From Syntrophaceae bacterium (GTDB taxonomy: Bacteria; Desulfobacterota; DTXE01), in contig DTXE01000150.1 in the NCBI GenBank assembly GCA_012962595.1, positions 1-6,750 on the forward strand: a DNA stretch of 6,750 bases. The letters are read 5' to 3'. The notes beneath the pieces are model-generated. The model was given only the letters and a program-made list of their open reading frames with translations, did not search any database and was not told the origin of the DNA. Shown one piece after another: positions 6,672 to 6,750 of the stretch (position 1 is the stretch's first letter; every line of letters starts with the position of its first letter). The position numbers were made by a program, and so were the translations under genes.

Positions 6672-6750
6672 CTAATTTATAGGCAGGAGGATTTCTTTTT
6701 TTGCTAGCTCCTCTTGTTTAAATTCCAAATCCCAAGCATCAAATACCAAA
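6672..6750 (-). CDS. C-terminal end of an unidentified protein (partial)
   Basis: Entering from the right edge on the minus strand, one frame stays open for 25 codons and stops with TAG at 6672-6674. The tail reads LVFDAWDLEFKQEELAKKEI followed by LLPIN. Its composition, charged and helix-like with a hydrophobic finish, looks like real protein. The other two frames meet stops sooner. It ends 41 nt before the GTG of the TIM-barrel gene on the same strand, which fits an operon. The fragment is too short to assign a family, and chance openness cannot be excluded. Confidence 0.45.
   Translation of the reverse strand, partial: LVFDAWDLEFKQEELAKKEILLPIN

Noticed and set aside
6683..6713. GGAGG ... 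CTCCTC inverted match with a T-run, as a possible terminator
   Set aside because: The stem is only 4-5 bp with a loop of about 18 nt, the T-run sits in the loop rather than after the stem, and the stretch lies within a likely coding tail.

Overview
The window looks like a chromosomal segment of a diderm (Gram-negative) bacterium. Evidence for an outer membrane is an MCE-type lipid transport operon (mlaE-mlaF-mlaD order) and a lipoprotein signal peptide. Base composition is moderately AT-rich by eye, and several genes start with GTG or TTG. The MCE protein with a long repetitive tail and the ClC protein ending in two CBS domains are of types I associate with Desulfobacterota and related lineages. 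That assignment is an inference, not a proof.

Layout. Bases 1-133 are an AT-rich leader with a possible sigma-70 promoter and no convincing gene. Four tightly packed plus-strand genes follow. They are an MlaE-type permease (134-907), an MlaF-type ATPase (about 910-1641), an MlaD-type MCE substrate-binding protein (1651-2607) and a large lipoprotein of unrecognised family built from about 18 aromatic/proline repeats (2615-4057). Neighbouring genes overlap or are at most 9 nt apart, so they very likely form one operon. On the minus strand, converging on it with only 3 nt between stop codons, are a ClC-family chloride channel/transporter with two CBS domains (4061-5893) and, upstream of it, a COG1082-type TIM-barrel protein (5845-6630). 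At the right edge lies the probable C-terminal tail of a further minus-strand gene (6672-6750).

How the genes work together. MlaE and MlaF should form the inner-membrane ABC transporter core, and MlaD the periplasmic MCE ring anchored to it. Together they would move phospholipids or other lipids between the membranes. No MlaA, MlaB or MlaC is encoded between the first gene and the convergent ClC gene. The lipoprotein occupies the place where an envelope partner would be expected. It is the least explained and most interesting item here: a strict repeat of about 19 residues, [hydrophobic]-[W/F]-P-[L/I/F]-[Y/F], runs through most of its length. The minus-strand genes seem functionally unrelated. 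Their operon puts anion transport beside a sugar-isomerase-like enzyme of unknown substrate.

No tRNA, rRNA, CRISPR array, insertion sequence or convincing intrinsic terminator was seen.
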